From Pseudomonas sp. MN1F (GTDB lineage: Bacteria; Pseudomonadota; Gammaproteobacteria; Pseudomonadales; Pseudomonadaceae): DNA of 54,179 nt. This document shows, piece by piece, positions 44,624 through 54,179 of the stretch (position 1 is its first letter; each line of letters starts with the position of its first letter). The position numbers were made by a program, and so were the translations under genes. The DNA lies in assembly GCF_009391885.1 (NCBI RefSeq), contig NZ_VZII01000033.1:1-54179 (forward strand), given 5' to 3'. The notes beneath the pieces were generated by a model. The model ran no database searches. It was not told where the DNA came from and saw only the letters and a program-made list of their open reading frames with translations.

Positions 44624-45169
44624 ATGAACCGTTACGTACGCCCGGCGTTGAGCCTGATCCTGCTGATGACCGCGGTCACTGGCGCACTTTACCCGCTGGC
44701 GGTGACTGGGGTTGCCCAGCTGGCGTTCCCCGAGCAGGCCAATGGCAGCCTGGTGCGCGATGAGCGCGGGCAGGTGCGGGGTTCGGCCTTGATCGCCCAG
44801 GATTTCCAGGGCGATGGCTGGTTCCATTCACGGCCTTCGGCGGGTGCTTTTGCTACCGTGGCCAGCAGCGCGAGCAACCTGGCACCGAGCAACCCGGCGC
44901 TGGCCGAGCGGGTCAAGGGCGATGCTGCGGCGCTGTACCAGGCGCAGCTGGGGCCGGTGCCCCAGGCGCTGCTGACCACGTCGGGCAGCGGCCTGGACCC
45001 GCACTTGCCACCGCAAGCCGTGGCCTACCAGATTCCTCGGGTAGCGGCGGCGCGGCAGGTGCCGGTGGAGCGCTTGCAAGCCTTGCTGGAAGAGGCCACC
45101 CTCCACCCATTGATCGGGCCACCAGTGGTCAATGTGCTGGCCTTGAACCAGGCGCTTGAGCACCTCTGA
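44624..45169 (+). CDS. kdpC: K+-transporting ATPase subunit C
   Basis: This 181-residue protein has one N-terminal transmembrane helix (ALSLILLMTAVTGALYPLAV) and a periplasmic domain with the family motifs WFHSRPSA, SNLAPSNPALAERV, SGSGLDPHLPPQAVAYQIPR and the C-terminal PPVVNVLALNQAL. It stabilises the KdpFABC complex. GAGGAGG lies 5 bases before the ATG at 44624; the frame upstream belongs to the end of kdpB. Confidence 0.97.
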   Translation: MNRYVRPALSLILLMTAVTGALYPLAVTGVAQLAFPEQANGSLVRDERGQVRGSALIAQDFQGDGWFHSRPSAGAFATVASSASNLAPSNPALAERVKGDAAALYQAQLGPVPQALLTTSGSGLDPHLPPQAVAYQIPRVAAARQVPVERLQALLEEATLHPLIGPPVVNVLALNQALEHL

Positions 45170-45173
45170 GAAG

Positions 45174-45190
45174 GGGCCGCAAGGCGGCCC
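45174..45190 (+). promoter_or_regulatory. Hairpin between kdpC and kdpD
   Basis: GGGCCGC-AAG-GCGGCCC is a perfect 7-bp stem with a 3-base loop and no T run. It may reduce read-through from the transporter genes into the regulator genes or protect the kdpFABC transcript's 3' end. Confidence 0.5.
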
Positions 45191-45228
45191 AGGATTCAGG
45201 GAACACTGCAATTTCTGAAGGATGAAAC

Positions 45229-47883
45229 ATGAGTGACTCCACCCGCGCAGACGCGCTGTTGGCCACCCTCCCACGCAGCGGTCGCGGCCGGCTCAAGGTC
45301 TTCCTCGGCGCCGCCCCAGGCGTGGGCAAGACCTTCGCCATGCTCCAGGCCGCCCACGCCCAGCAGCGCCAGGGCGTGCAAGTGTTGGCCGCGGTGGTCG
45401 AAACCCACGGCCGCAGCGAGACCGAAGCGCTGCTCGGCGGCCTGCTCCAGCAGCCCCTGCTGCGCAGCGAGTATCGTGGTGTCACCCTTGAGGAAATGGA
45501 CCTCGACGGCCTGCTCAAGGCGGCCCCGACCCTGGCCCTGGTCGACGAACTGGCCCACACCAACGCCCCTGGCAGCCGCCACGCCAAACGCTGGCAGGAC
45601 GTGCAGGAGCTGCTTGCCGCTGGCATCGACGTGTACACCACGGTCAACGTCCAGCACCTGGAAAGCCTCAACGACAAGGTCCGCGGCATTACCGGCGTAC
45701 AGGTGCGTGAAACCCTGCCGGACTGGGTGCTGCAGGAAGCCTTCGAGCTGGTGCTGATCGACCTGCCGCCGCGCGAGCTGCTCGAACGCCTGCGCGAAGG
45801 CAAGGTGTATGTGCCGGAGCAGGCGCGGGCCGCCATCGACGCGTACTTCTCGCAGACCAACCTCACCGCCCTGCGCGAGCTGGCCATGCAGACCGCCGCC
45901 GCCCAGGTCGATGCCGACCTGGCCCACGGTTACCGCCTGCGTGGCGAAGCGGCGCCGGCTTTGCGCGGGCGCCTGCTGGTGGGCGTGGATGGCGATGAGC
46001 AGGCCGAGCGCCTGGTGCGCCACGCCAGCCGCGTTGCCCAGCGTCGCCACCTGCCGTGGAGCCTGGTGCATGTCGACAACGGCCGGTTGCGTGACGAAGC
46101 CGCCCGCCAGCGCCTGCAGGCGGCCCAGCAACTGGCCGAGCGGCTGGGGGGCGAGGTGGTGGTGCTTCGCGCCGGCGAGGTGGCGCGAACCTTGATCCAG
46201 CACGCCAGCGAGCGTCGTGCCAGCCTGGTGCTGGTCGGGCAATCCCGTGACCGGCTGCGCCGGCGCCTGTTGGGTGCCGGTGTCGCCGCCCGGCTGCTGC
46301 GCGAAAGCCATGGCCTGGAGATCAACGTGCTCGACCGCGACAGCCAGGCACGCCCGGCACGTGCAGCAGTCAGCCGGGTGTGGGTCTGGCGCCATTACCT
46401 GCTGGCGCTGGTGGCCACGGTGCTGGCCGCCGGCCTGGCCTGGGGCGTGTCGAGCGTGCTGGCGCTGCCCAACATCTCGCTGGTGTTCCTTGCCGCCGTG
46501 CTGCTGGTGGCCGTGCGCAGCAGCCTGGGCCCGGCGCTGGCCTGTGCGGCGCTGTCGTTCCTGACCTACGACTTCCTGTTCATCCCGCCGAACTTCTCGT
46601 TCAGCATCCAGCGCGAGGAAGACGTGCTGACGCTGGTGTTCTTCCTGCTCATGGCGGCCCTCACCGGTAACCTCGCGGCCCGCCAGCGCAGCCAGCTGCA
46701 GGCCCTGCGCGAAACCCAGGCGCAGACCAACCAATTGCTCGACCTGTCGCGCCGGCTGACCGTGGCCGCCGACCGCCAGGCTGTGTTCAACGCCGCCGGG
46801 CGGCACCTCAATGGCTGGAAGGATGTGCAGGTATGCCTGCTCGAGCGCAACAGCGAAGGGCTGCTGGAGCTGGCGAGCGGCGAAGCCCAGGCCTTGAGCG
46901 ACAACGAACGGGCCGCCGCCGAATGGGCCTGGCAGCATGGCCAGGCTGCTGGCCACGGCAGCGATACCTTGCCCAATGGCCGCTGGTGGTGGTGGCCGTT
47001 GGCGGTTGATGACCAGCCCCTGGCCCTGCTCGGCGTGCGCCCGCGTTCCGGCGAGCCACTGAGCGCCCAGCGCCGGCGCCTGCTGATGGCCCTCGGCCAA
47101 CCCCTGGCCCAGGCCCTGGCCCGTGCCCGGCTGGCCGAGCAACTCGAGGCCGCCCGCCTGCACGGCGAAACCGAGCAATTGCGCAGCGCCTTGCTGGCCT
47201 CGGTGTCCCACGACCTGCGCACCCCGCTGACGGCCATGCGCGGCAGCATCGACAGCCTGCTGGCGCTGGGCGAAGCGATCCCCGTCGAAGACCGCCGCGA
47301 GCTGCTTGAAGGCACGCGCAACGAAGCCGAGCGCCTGGACCGTTACATCCAGAACCTGCTCGACATGACCCGCCTCGGCCACGGCGGCCTCAAGCTTGCC
47401 CGCGACTGGGTGGCGCCGGCCGACATTGTCGGCAGTGCCCTCAACCGTTTGCGCGCGGTACTGGCGCCGTTGCGTGTGCACACTGATGTGCCCGCTGACC
47501 TGCCACTGCTGTTCGTGCACGCCGCACTGATCGAGCAGGCGCTGATCAACGTACTGGAAAACGCCGCACGCTTTTCCCCCGCGCAAGGCCGCCTGGCGTT
47601 GCAGGTAGCGGTGCATGGCGAGCAGTTGCACTTCGCTGTCAGTGACCAAGGCCCCGGCATCCCGGTGGCCGAGCGCGAGAAGATCTTCGACATGTTCTAC
47701 ACCGCCGCCCGCGGTGACCGGGGCGGGCAGGGCACCGGCCTGGGCCTGGCGATCTGCCAGGGCATGATTGGTGCCCATGGCGGGCAGATCCTGGTCGGCG
47801 AAGGCATCGATGGCCACGGCACCTGCATCACTCTATGCTTGCCGCTGCCCCAGCAACCTGAAGCCGAAAGCGAAACTCCATGA
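45229..47883 (+). CDS. kdpD: Sensor histidine kinase KdpD
   Basis: This 884-residue kinase has the KdpD N-terminal domain with the Walker A motif FLGAAPGVGKTFAML and LVDELAHTNAPGSRHAKRW. A universal stress protein-like domain (about 245-365), four closely spaced transmembrane helices (about 390-490) and a GAF-like region follow. HisKA has His661 in LASVSHDLRTPLTAM, and HATPase_c has NVLENAARFSP, DQGPGIP and GTGLGLAIC. It senses potassium limitation or ionic stress and phosphorylates KdpE. AAGGAT precedes the ATG. Confidence 0.97.
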   Translation: MSDSTRADALLATLPRSGRGRLKVFLGAAPGVGKTFAMLQAAHAQQRQGVQVLAAVVETHGRSETEALLGGLLQQPLLRSEYRGVTLEEMDLDGLLKAAPTLALVDELAHTNAPGSRHAKRWQDVQELLAAGIDVYTTVNVQHLESLNDKVRGITGVQVRETLPDWVLQEAFELVLIDLPPRELLERLREGKVYVPEQARAAIDAYFSQTNLTALRELAMQTAAAQVDADLAHGYRLRGEAAPALRGRLLVGVDGDEQAERLVRHASRVAQRRHLPWSLVHVDNGRLRDEAARQRLQAAQQLAERLGGEVVVLRAGEVARTLIQHASERRASLVLVGQSRDRLRRRLLGAGVAARLLRESHGLEINVLDRDSQARPARAAVSRVWVWRHYLLALVATVLAAGLAWGVSSVLALPNISLVFLAAVLLVAVRSSLGPALACAALSFLTYDFLFIPPNFSFSIQREEDVLTLVFFLLMAALTGNLAARQRSQLQALRETQAQTNQLLDLSRRLTVAADRQAVFNAAGRHLNGWKDVQVCLLERNSEGLLELASGEAQALSDNERAAAEWAWQHGQAAGHGSDTLPNGRWWWWPLAVDDQPLALLGVRPRSGEPLSAQRRRLLMALGQPLAQALARARLAEQLEAARLHGETEQLRSALLASVSHDLRTPLTAMRGSIDSLLALGEAIPVEDRRELLEGTRNEAERLDRYIQNLLDMTRLGHGGLKLARDWVAPADIVGSALNRLRAVLAPLRVHTDVPADLPLLFVHAALIEQALINVLENAARFSPAQGRLALQVAVHGEQLHFAVSDQGPGIPVAEREKIFDMFYTAARGDRGGQGTGLGLAICQGMIGAHGGQILVGEGIDGHGTCITLCLPLPQQPEAESETP

Positions 47884-48575
47884 GCCAGTCCGCCACCCTG
47901 TTGGTCATTGACGACGAACCACAGATCCGCAAGTTCCTGCGCATCAGCCTTGCTTCTCAGGGCTACAAGGTGATCGAGGCCGCCACCGGCAGCGAAGGCC
48001 TGGCCCAGGCCGCGCTGGCCAAGCCTGACCTGGTGGTGCTCGACCTCGGCCTGCCCGACATGGATGGCCAGCAGGTACTGCGCGAGTTGCGCGAGTGGAG
48101 CGCGGTGCCGGTGCTGGTGCTGTCGGTGCGGGCTAGCGAGGTGCAGAAGGTCGACGCGCTGGATGGCGGCGCCAATGACTATGTGACCAAGCCTTTCGGC
48201 ATCCAGGAGTTCCTTGCCCGGGTGCGCGCGCTGTTGCGCCAGGTGCCGCAGTCGGGTGGTAGCGAAGTGACGGCGAGCTTCGGGCCGCTGGTGGTGGATT
48301 TTGCCTTCCGCAAAGTGACCCTGGAGGGTGTGGAGATCGCGCTGACGCGCAAGGAGTACGCACTGCTGGCGCAGTTGGCGGGGCATCCAGGGCGGGTGAT
48401 TACCCAGCAGCAATTGCTCAAGGACATCTGGGGGCCGACCCATGTCGACGACACCCATTACCTGCGGATCGTGGTGGGGCATTTACGGCAGAAGCTTGGC
48501 GATGACCCGACAGCGCCGCGGTTTATCATTACCGAGGCCGGGGTGGGGTATCGGTTGGTGGCGCCGGGGCACTAG
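47880..48575 (+). CDS. kdpE: Response regulator KdpE
   Basis: This 231-residue OmpR/PhoB-type regulator has a receiver with acidic pair Asp11-Asp12, phosphoacceptor Asp55 in VVLDLGLPDMDGQ and the conserved lysine in YVTKPFG. The winged-helix C-terminal domain has LTRKEYALLAQLAGHPGRV and THYLRIVVGHLRQKL. It activates kdpFABC. The ATG overlaps the kdpD stop by four bases. It faces the LysR gene end to end across 3 bases. Confidence 0.97.
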   Translation: MSQSATLLVIDDEPQIRKFLRISLASQGYKVIEAATGSEGLAQAALAKPDLVVLDLGLPDMDGQQVLRELREWSAVPVLVLSVRASEVQKVDALDGGANDYVTKPFGIQEFLARVRALLRQVPQSGGSEVTASFGPLVVDFAFRKVTLEGVEIALTRKEYALLAQLAGHPGRVITQQQLLKDIWGPTHVDDTHYLRIVVGHLRQKLGDDPTAPRFIITEAGVGYRLVAPGH

Positions 48576-48578
48576 AGC

Positions 48579-49484
48579 TCAAGCCCTGGGTGGTTCTTTG
48601 TCGAACAGCTGGCGCATCACTTCCAGATAGCGCCTGGCGCCCAGCCCCAACGGTCGTGGCTTCAGCCAGATGATGTCGACCCACAGCCGCAAGCGGCTGG
48701 CCATGTTGTCAAAGCGCACCTCGGCCAGCGCACCCGAGGCAATCAACGGCTCCACCAGCGGCTGCGGCAAGTAGGCCCAGCCCAGGCCGGACTGCACCAG
48801 ATCGAGCGTCGCCAGGTAGCTGTCGGTCAACCATATCCGCCGCGAAAGCACCATGCGCGGGTCCGACCCAGTGGCCTTGCCCGAGGCCACGATGATCTGC
48901 CGTTGTTCGGCAAACGCTTCCTCAGGCAGCGGCGTGCCACTGTTGCTGCTGGCGGGGTGGCGCGGTGAAGCGACGGCCACCAACAGCTGGCTGCCGGCTT
49001 CGAGAAAGGACTCGCGCTCATCGATCCCAGGGCGCTCGAACACCAGCGCCAGTTGCACGCTGCCTTCATGCAGCAAGCGCACCGCCTCGGTCTGGGTCGC
49101 CGAGCGTACTTCGATCTCCAGGCTGGGAAACTCCTTCGCCAGGGTTTCCAGCGGCTGGCTCCAGCGGCCGGTCTGCAGCTCCGGGGCCATGGCGATGGTC
49201 AGGCGCTTTTCCAGCCCCTGGTGCAGTTGCAGGGCCTGGGCGTCGAGCAGGTTGAGCTGGCAGATTACCTGCCGCGCCTGCGGTTCCAGGGCCAGGGCGG
49301 CGCTGGTGGGAACGGCTTTGCGTGTGGCCCGGTCGAACAGGGCCAGGTCCAGCTCGGCCTCCAGTTGCGCGATCGCCATGCTCACGGCCGACGGTACACG
49401 CCCCAGCTTGCGAGCCGCTGCTGAGAACGACCCGGCATCCATGACAGCAAGGAAAATGGCCAGGGAGTCGCTGGTAAACGCCAT
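48579..49484 (-). CDS. LysR-family transcriptional regulator
   Basis: This 301-residue protein has an N-terminal winged helix (IFLAVMDAGSFSAAARKLGR, then VPSAVSMAIAQLEAELDLALFDR) and a LysR effector-binding domain (about 90-290). I chose the ATG at 49484 (MAFTSDSLAIFL); an in-frame ATG at 49535 would add 17 residues not typical of the family. It is divergent from the FAD amine oxidase gene across 89 bases, the classic LysR arrangement, so that oxidase and perhaps the nearby aminotransferase fusion are its likely targets. Confidence 0.9.
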   Translation of the reverse strand: MAFTSDSLAIFLAVMDAGSFSAAARKLGRVPSAVSMAIAQLEAELDLALFDRATRKAVPTSAALALEPQARQVICQLNLLDAQALQLHQGLEKRLTIAMAPELQTGRWSQPLETLAKEFPSLEIEVRSATQTEAVRLLHEGSVQLALVFERPGIDERESFLEAGSQLLVAVASPRHPASSNSGTPLPEEAFAEQRQIIVASGKATGSDPRMVLSRRIWLTDSYLATLDLVQSGLGWAYLPQPLVEPLIASGALAEVRFDNMASRLRLWVDIIWLKPRPLGLGARRYLEVMRQLFDKEPPRA

Positions 49485-49573
49485 TGTCAGTGAACCTGAT
49501 GATAATTGTCTTTTGTGGTTGGAAATTATGAACATTAATGCACGGACTGGACAATCCCACCAAGGACAACAAC

Positions 49574-50797
49574 GTGCATAAACCCACCGCCTGGCATGTC
49601 ACCCACTGGAGTGCAGACCCGTTCAGCCTCGGTGCCTACAGCGCGTTGCTGCCAGGGGGTACCGGGCAGCACCGGGCAATCCTCGGCCAGGTGCTGGAGA
49701 AGCGGCTGGTCATCGCCGGGGAGGCCTGTAGCGCCACTGCTCCGGCGATGACCCATGGAGCATGGGACGATGGCCTGCGTGCTGCCGAGGCGGCTTTGCA
49801 TGCCGGCGCTAGCAAGGTGATCGTGATCGGTGCTGGTTGCGCGGGGCTGGCGGCTGCGCGGTCCTTGCATGAGCAAGGTATCCAATGCGTCGTTATGGAA
49901 GCCAGGGGGCGAACGGGTGGGCGCACGCACACCGTCGAACTGGGTGGCGTGAGGGCAGATGAAGGTGCCGCATGGCTCCAGCATTTCGCCGACAACCCAT
50001 TGGCCACCCTTGCCCTGCAACAGGGGCTGGCTTGCGTCGAAACTGACTTCGCCAACCCGCTCGCTGCTGCACGCGGCGGGGTGCTGCCTGACATCGACGG
50101 CGCTTGGTTGGCCCTGACTGAAACTATCGATCGGCGGTTCTCCTTGTCTGATGCCATCGCCCGCTACATGGCCAGCCTCGATCCCGCGCACGTACGCGCG
50201 ACGCAATTCGCCATCGACGGCAACCTGGTACTGGAAGCGTGCCTGCCCGTGGCGCAGTTGTCGGTCTGCGCTCTGGACGAAGAGGGTGTCGGGCATGGAG
50301 ATCGCATGCTGCCCGGTGGCTACAGCGAACTTGTAGATTGCCTGGCGCAGGGGCTGGATATCCGCCTGAACAGTCCGGTAACGTCCATCGACTGGTCAGG
50401 CGCGAAGGTTGTGGTCAATGACCAGCTGTGTGATTTCTGCATTTGCACAGTCCCCGTGGGCGTGTTGAGAACGCTGCGTTTCAACCCTGCGCTACCCGAC
50501 ACACAGCAACAAGCGCTGGCACATCTGGCCATGGGCAAGCTGGAAAAGGTGATTCTGCAATTCGATGAGCGCTGGTGGCCGCGCTCACCCTCGGGTTACC
50601 TGCGCTGGTACGACGAGCCTGCCAGTTGGGGGGAGTGGCTGGATCTGACCGACGCGGTGGGCAAGCCCACCATTGCCGGGTTGATTGCCGCCGATGCAAT
50701 CGAGCGGCAGTTCACCGGGCGCACCGACGAGCAGATCGCCATGGCTGCCTGCGAGGCGTTACAGGCGTGGGCCGCAGCGCTGGGGCCCACACCTTGA
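49574..50797 (+). CDS. FAD-dependent amine oxidase with circularly permuted domain order
   Basis: The 407 residues match a flavin monoamine oxidase, but in rotated order. Residues 2-75 hold what is normally the C-terminal end: AWHVTHWSADPFSLGAYS, then LVIAGEACSATAPAMTHGAW and GLRAAEAAL. Only then come the Rossmann motif (KVIVIGAGCAGLAAARSL, GxGxxG at 86-91), Glu109 with GRTGGRTHT, and ADEGAAWLQHFADNPLATL. The middle reads LPGGYSELVDCLAQGLDIRL, CTVPVGVLRTLRFNPALP and QFDERWWP. The protein ends ALQAWAAALGPTP, where KPxAxxVTxW would normally follow. GTG at 49574 with AAGGA 7 bases upstream fits best; ATG at 49538 would add 12 residues. It likely oxidises an amine with O2; substrate unknown. Confidence 0.85.
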   Translation: MHKPTAWHVTHWSADPFSLGAYSALLPGGTGQHRAILGQVLEKRLVIAGEACSATAPAMTHGAWDDGLRAAEAALHAGASKVIVIGAGCAGLAAARSLHEQGIQCVVMEARGRTGGRTHTVELGGVRADEGAAWLQHFADNPLATLALQQGLACVETDFANPLAAARGGVLPDIDGAWLALTETIDRRFSLSDAIARYMASLDPAHVRATQFAIDGNLVLEACLPVAQLSVCALDEEGVGHGDRMLPGGYSELVDCLAQGLDIRLNSPVTSIDWSGAKVVVNDQLCDFCICTVPVGVLRTLRFNPALPDTQQQALAHLAMGKLEKVILQFDERWWPRSPSGYLRWYDEPASWGEWLDLTDAVGKPTIAGLIAADAIERQFTGRTDEQIAMAACEALQAWAAALGPTP

Positions 50798-50800
50798 TAG

Positions 50801-53731
<2,931 letters not shown>

Positions 53732-53807
53732 GGGGCTCTACCGTTGTTGCTGGAGTTGACTGAGGAGAATCTATTCCCTGTCTGGCTGATGATGAAAGAC
53801 GATCGTG

Positions 53808-53822
53808 ATCAGAATTTCTGAT
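53808..53822. promoter_or_regulatory. Perfect palindrome upstream of the aminotransferase fusion gene
   Basis: ATCAGAA-T-TTCTGAT is a perfect 15-base palindrome 76 bases upstream of the fusion gene. Its inner T-N11-A symmetry fits a LysR-type binding site, and the 8-mer CTGATGAT overlapping it (53818-53825) also occurs at 53786-53793 and in the LysR/oxidase intergenic region (49496-49503). Confidence 0.5.
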
Positions 53823-53919
53823 GATTGGTGTGCTTGGGCTTAGGTCAGGTGAGCGGGACTGTCGTGGAATCGCAGCAGGGCTGACAGGTGTATGAGTTGG
53901 TTTTTGCAGTGGGGCTGAA

Positions 53920-54168
53920 ATCGAGCGCCGCCCGCGCGGCGCATCGCGAGCAAGCTCGCTCCTACATCTGTTTCGGGCCAATCATTCCTGTGAAGCCAAC
54001 AGGGACCGCCCTGTTGGCATGGCAATACATCTCGGTGGGCGCTGATGCCGCTCCATCTCTCTGCAGTCATGCACCAAGGCGGGCCCTGTTGGCGGTACAG
54101 GAGAGACTGGCCCGAAACAGATGTAGGAGCGAGCTTGCTCGCGATGCGCCGCGCGGGCGGCGCTCGAT
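53920..54168. repeat. Long inverted repeat: paired REP elements in MITE-like arrangement
   Basis: The arms 53920-53980 and 54108-54168 are 61 bases each and exactly complementary. Each arm contains a REP core (GTAGGAGCGAGCTTGCTCGC and the palindromic GCGCCGCGCGGGCGGCGC region). Similarity continues inward with CCAACAGGG / CCCTGTTGG elements (53997-54015 and 54082-54092) and outward by a few bases. The remaining 448-base right-edge region (53732-53919) holds the palindrome above and no gene I can support. No ORF is present inside, so any movement would need a transposase (RAYT) elsewhere. Confidence 0.85.
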
Positions 54169-54179
54169 CTCACAGGCGC

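Noticed and set aside
45196..47817. Long antisense open frame (about 870 codons) opposite kdpD
   Set aside because: Low-complexity Gln/His/Ala/Gly-rich translation with no domains; kdpD on the other strand is complete.

Overview
The window is about 54 kb of high-GC, gene-dense chromosome from a fluorescent pseudomonad, most likely of the Pseudomonas putida group. The evidence is the gene order gltA | sdhCDAB-sucAB-lpdG-sucCD, the fabA-fabB / hybrid kinase / TonB receptor / gpsA / sixA block, the kdpFABC-kdpDE block, and REP-type palindromes of the kind typical of pseudomonads. The species call is inference from remembered gene order; no database was searched. I see no prophage, insertion sequence, CRISPR array, tRNA or rRNA.

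Layout. 1-5.5 kb: the end of etfA and its terminator; an envelope operon (solitary periplasmic solute-binding protein, DUF4398 lipoprotein, OmpA-like lipoprotein); a MocR-type regulator; three small proteins (Lys/Ala/Pro-rich secreted protein, YkgJ-type cysteine cluster protein, START-domain protein). 5.5-18.5 kb: the TCA-cycle locus, with gltA leftward and sdhCDAB-sucAB-lpdG-sucCD rightward from a divergent promoter region in which both sigma-70 promoters can be read. Structured leaders precede sucA and sucC. 18.5-29.2 kb: housekeeping genes (brnQ, a DUF599 membrane protein, a small lipoprotein, two tandem PaaI-type thioesterases, htpG, a dienelactone hydrolase, a pirin, an amidohydrolase, and fabA-fabB for unsaturated fatty acid synthesis). 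29.4-34.4 kb: an overlapping three-gene operon of TonB-dependent receptor, periplasmic binding protein and hybrid histidine kinase (the P. aeruginosa PA1611 position next to fabA). 34.5-40.6 kb: gpsA, a DUF4389 membrane protein, sixA, an unknown protein, two alpha/beta hydrolases, a DUF4892 protein with a 20-codon upstream ORF, and an AI-2E/PerM-type transporter. 40.7-48.6 kb: kdpFABC and kdpDE, the high-affinity potassium uptake ATPase with its two-component regulator. 48.6-54.2 kb: an accessory-looking end with a LysR regulator, a divergent FAD amine oxidase, a 976-residue three-domain aminotransferase fusion, and a MITE-like pair of inverted REP elements.

The most unusual item is the FAD amine oxidase at 49574-50797. 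Its first 75 or so residues are the segment that normally ends a flavin amine oxidase (the T-x-W-x-x-DPF-x-x-G block and the final GEA...HGA FAD-contact motif). The Rossmann GxGxxG motif comes only afterwards, and the protein stops exactly where the N-terminal piece would normally continue. This reads as a natural circular permutation. The neighbouring fusion protein has a peptidase-M23-like middle domain that appears to have lost all its metal ligands. Other points of interest are the receptor-binding protein-kinase operon, the structured suc leaders, the short ORF coupled to the DUF4892 gene, and a perfect 61-bp inverted repeat at the right edge.
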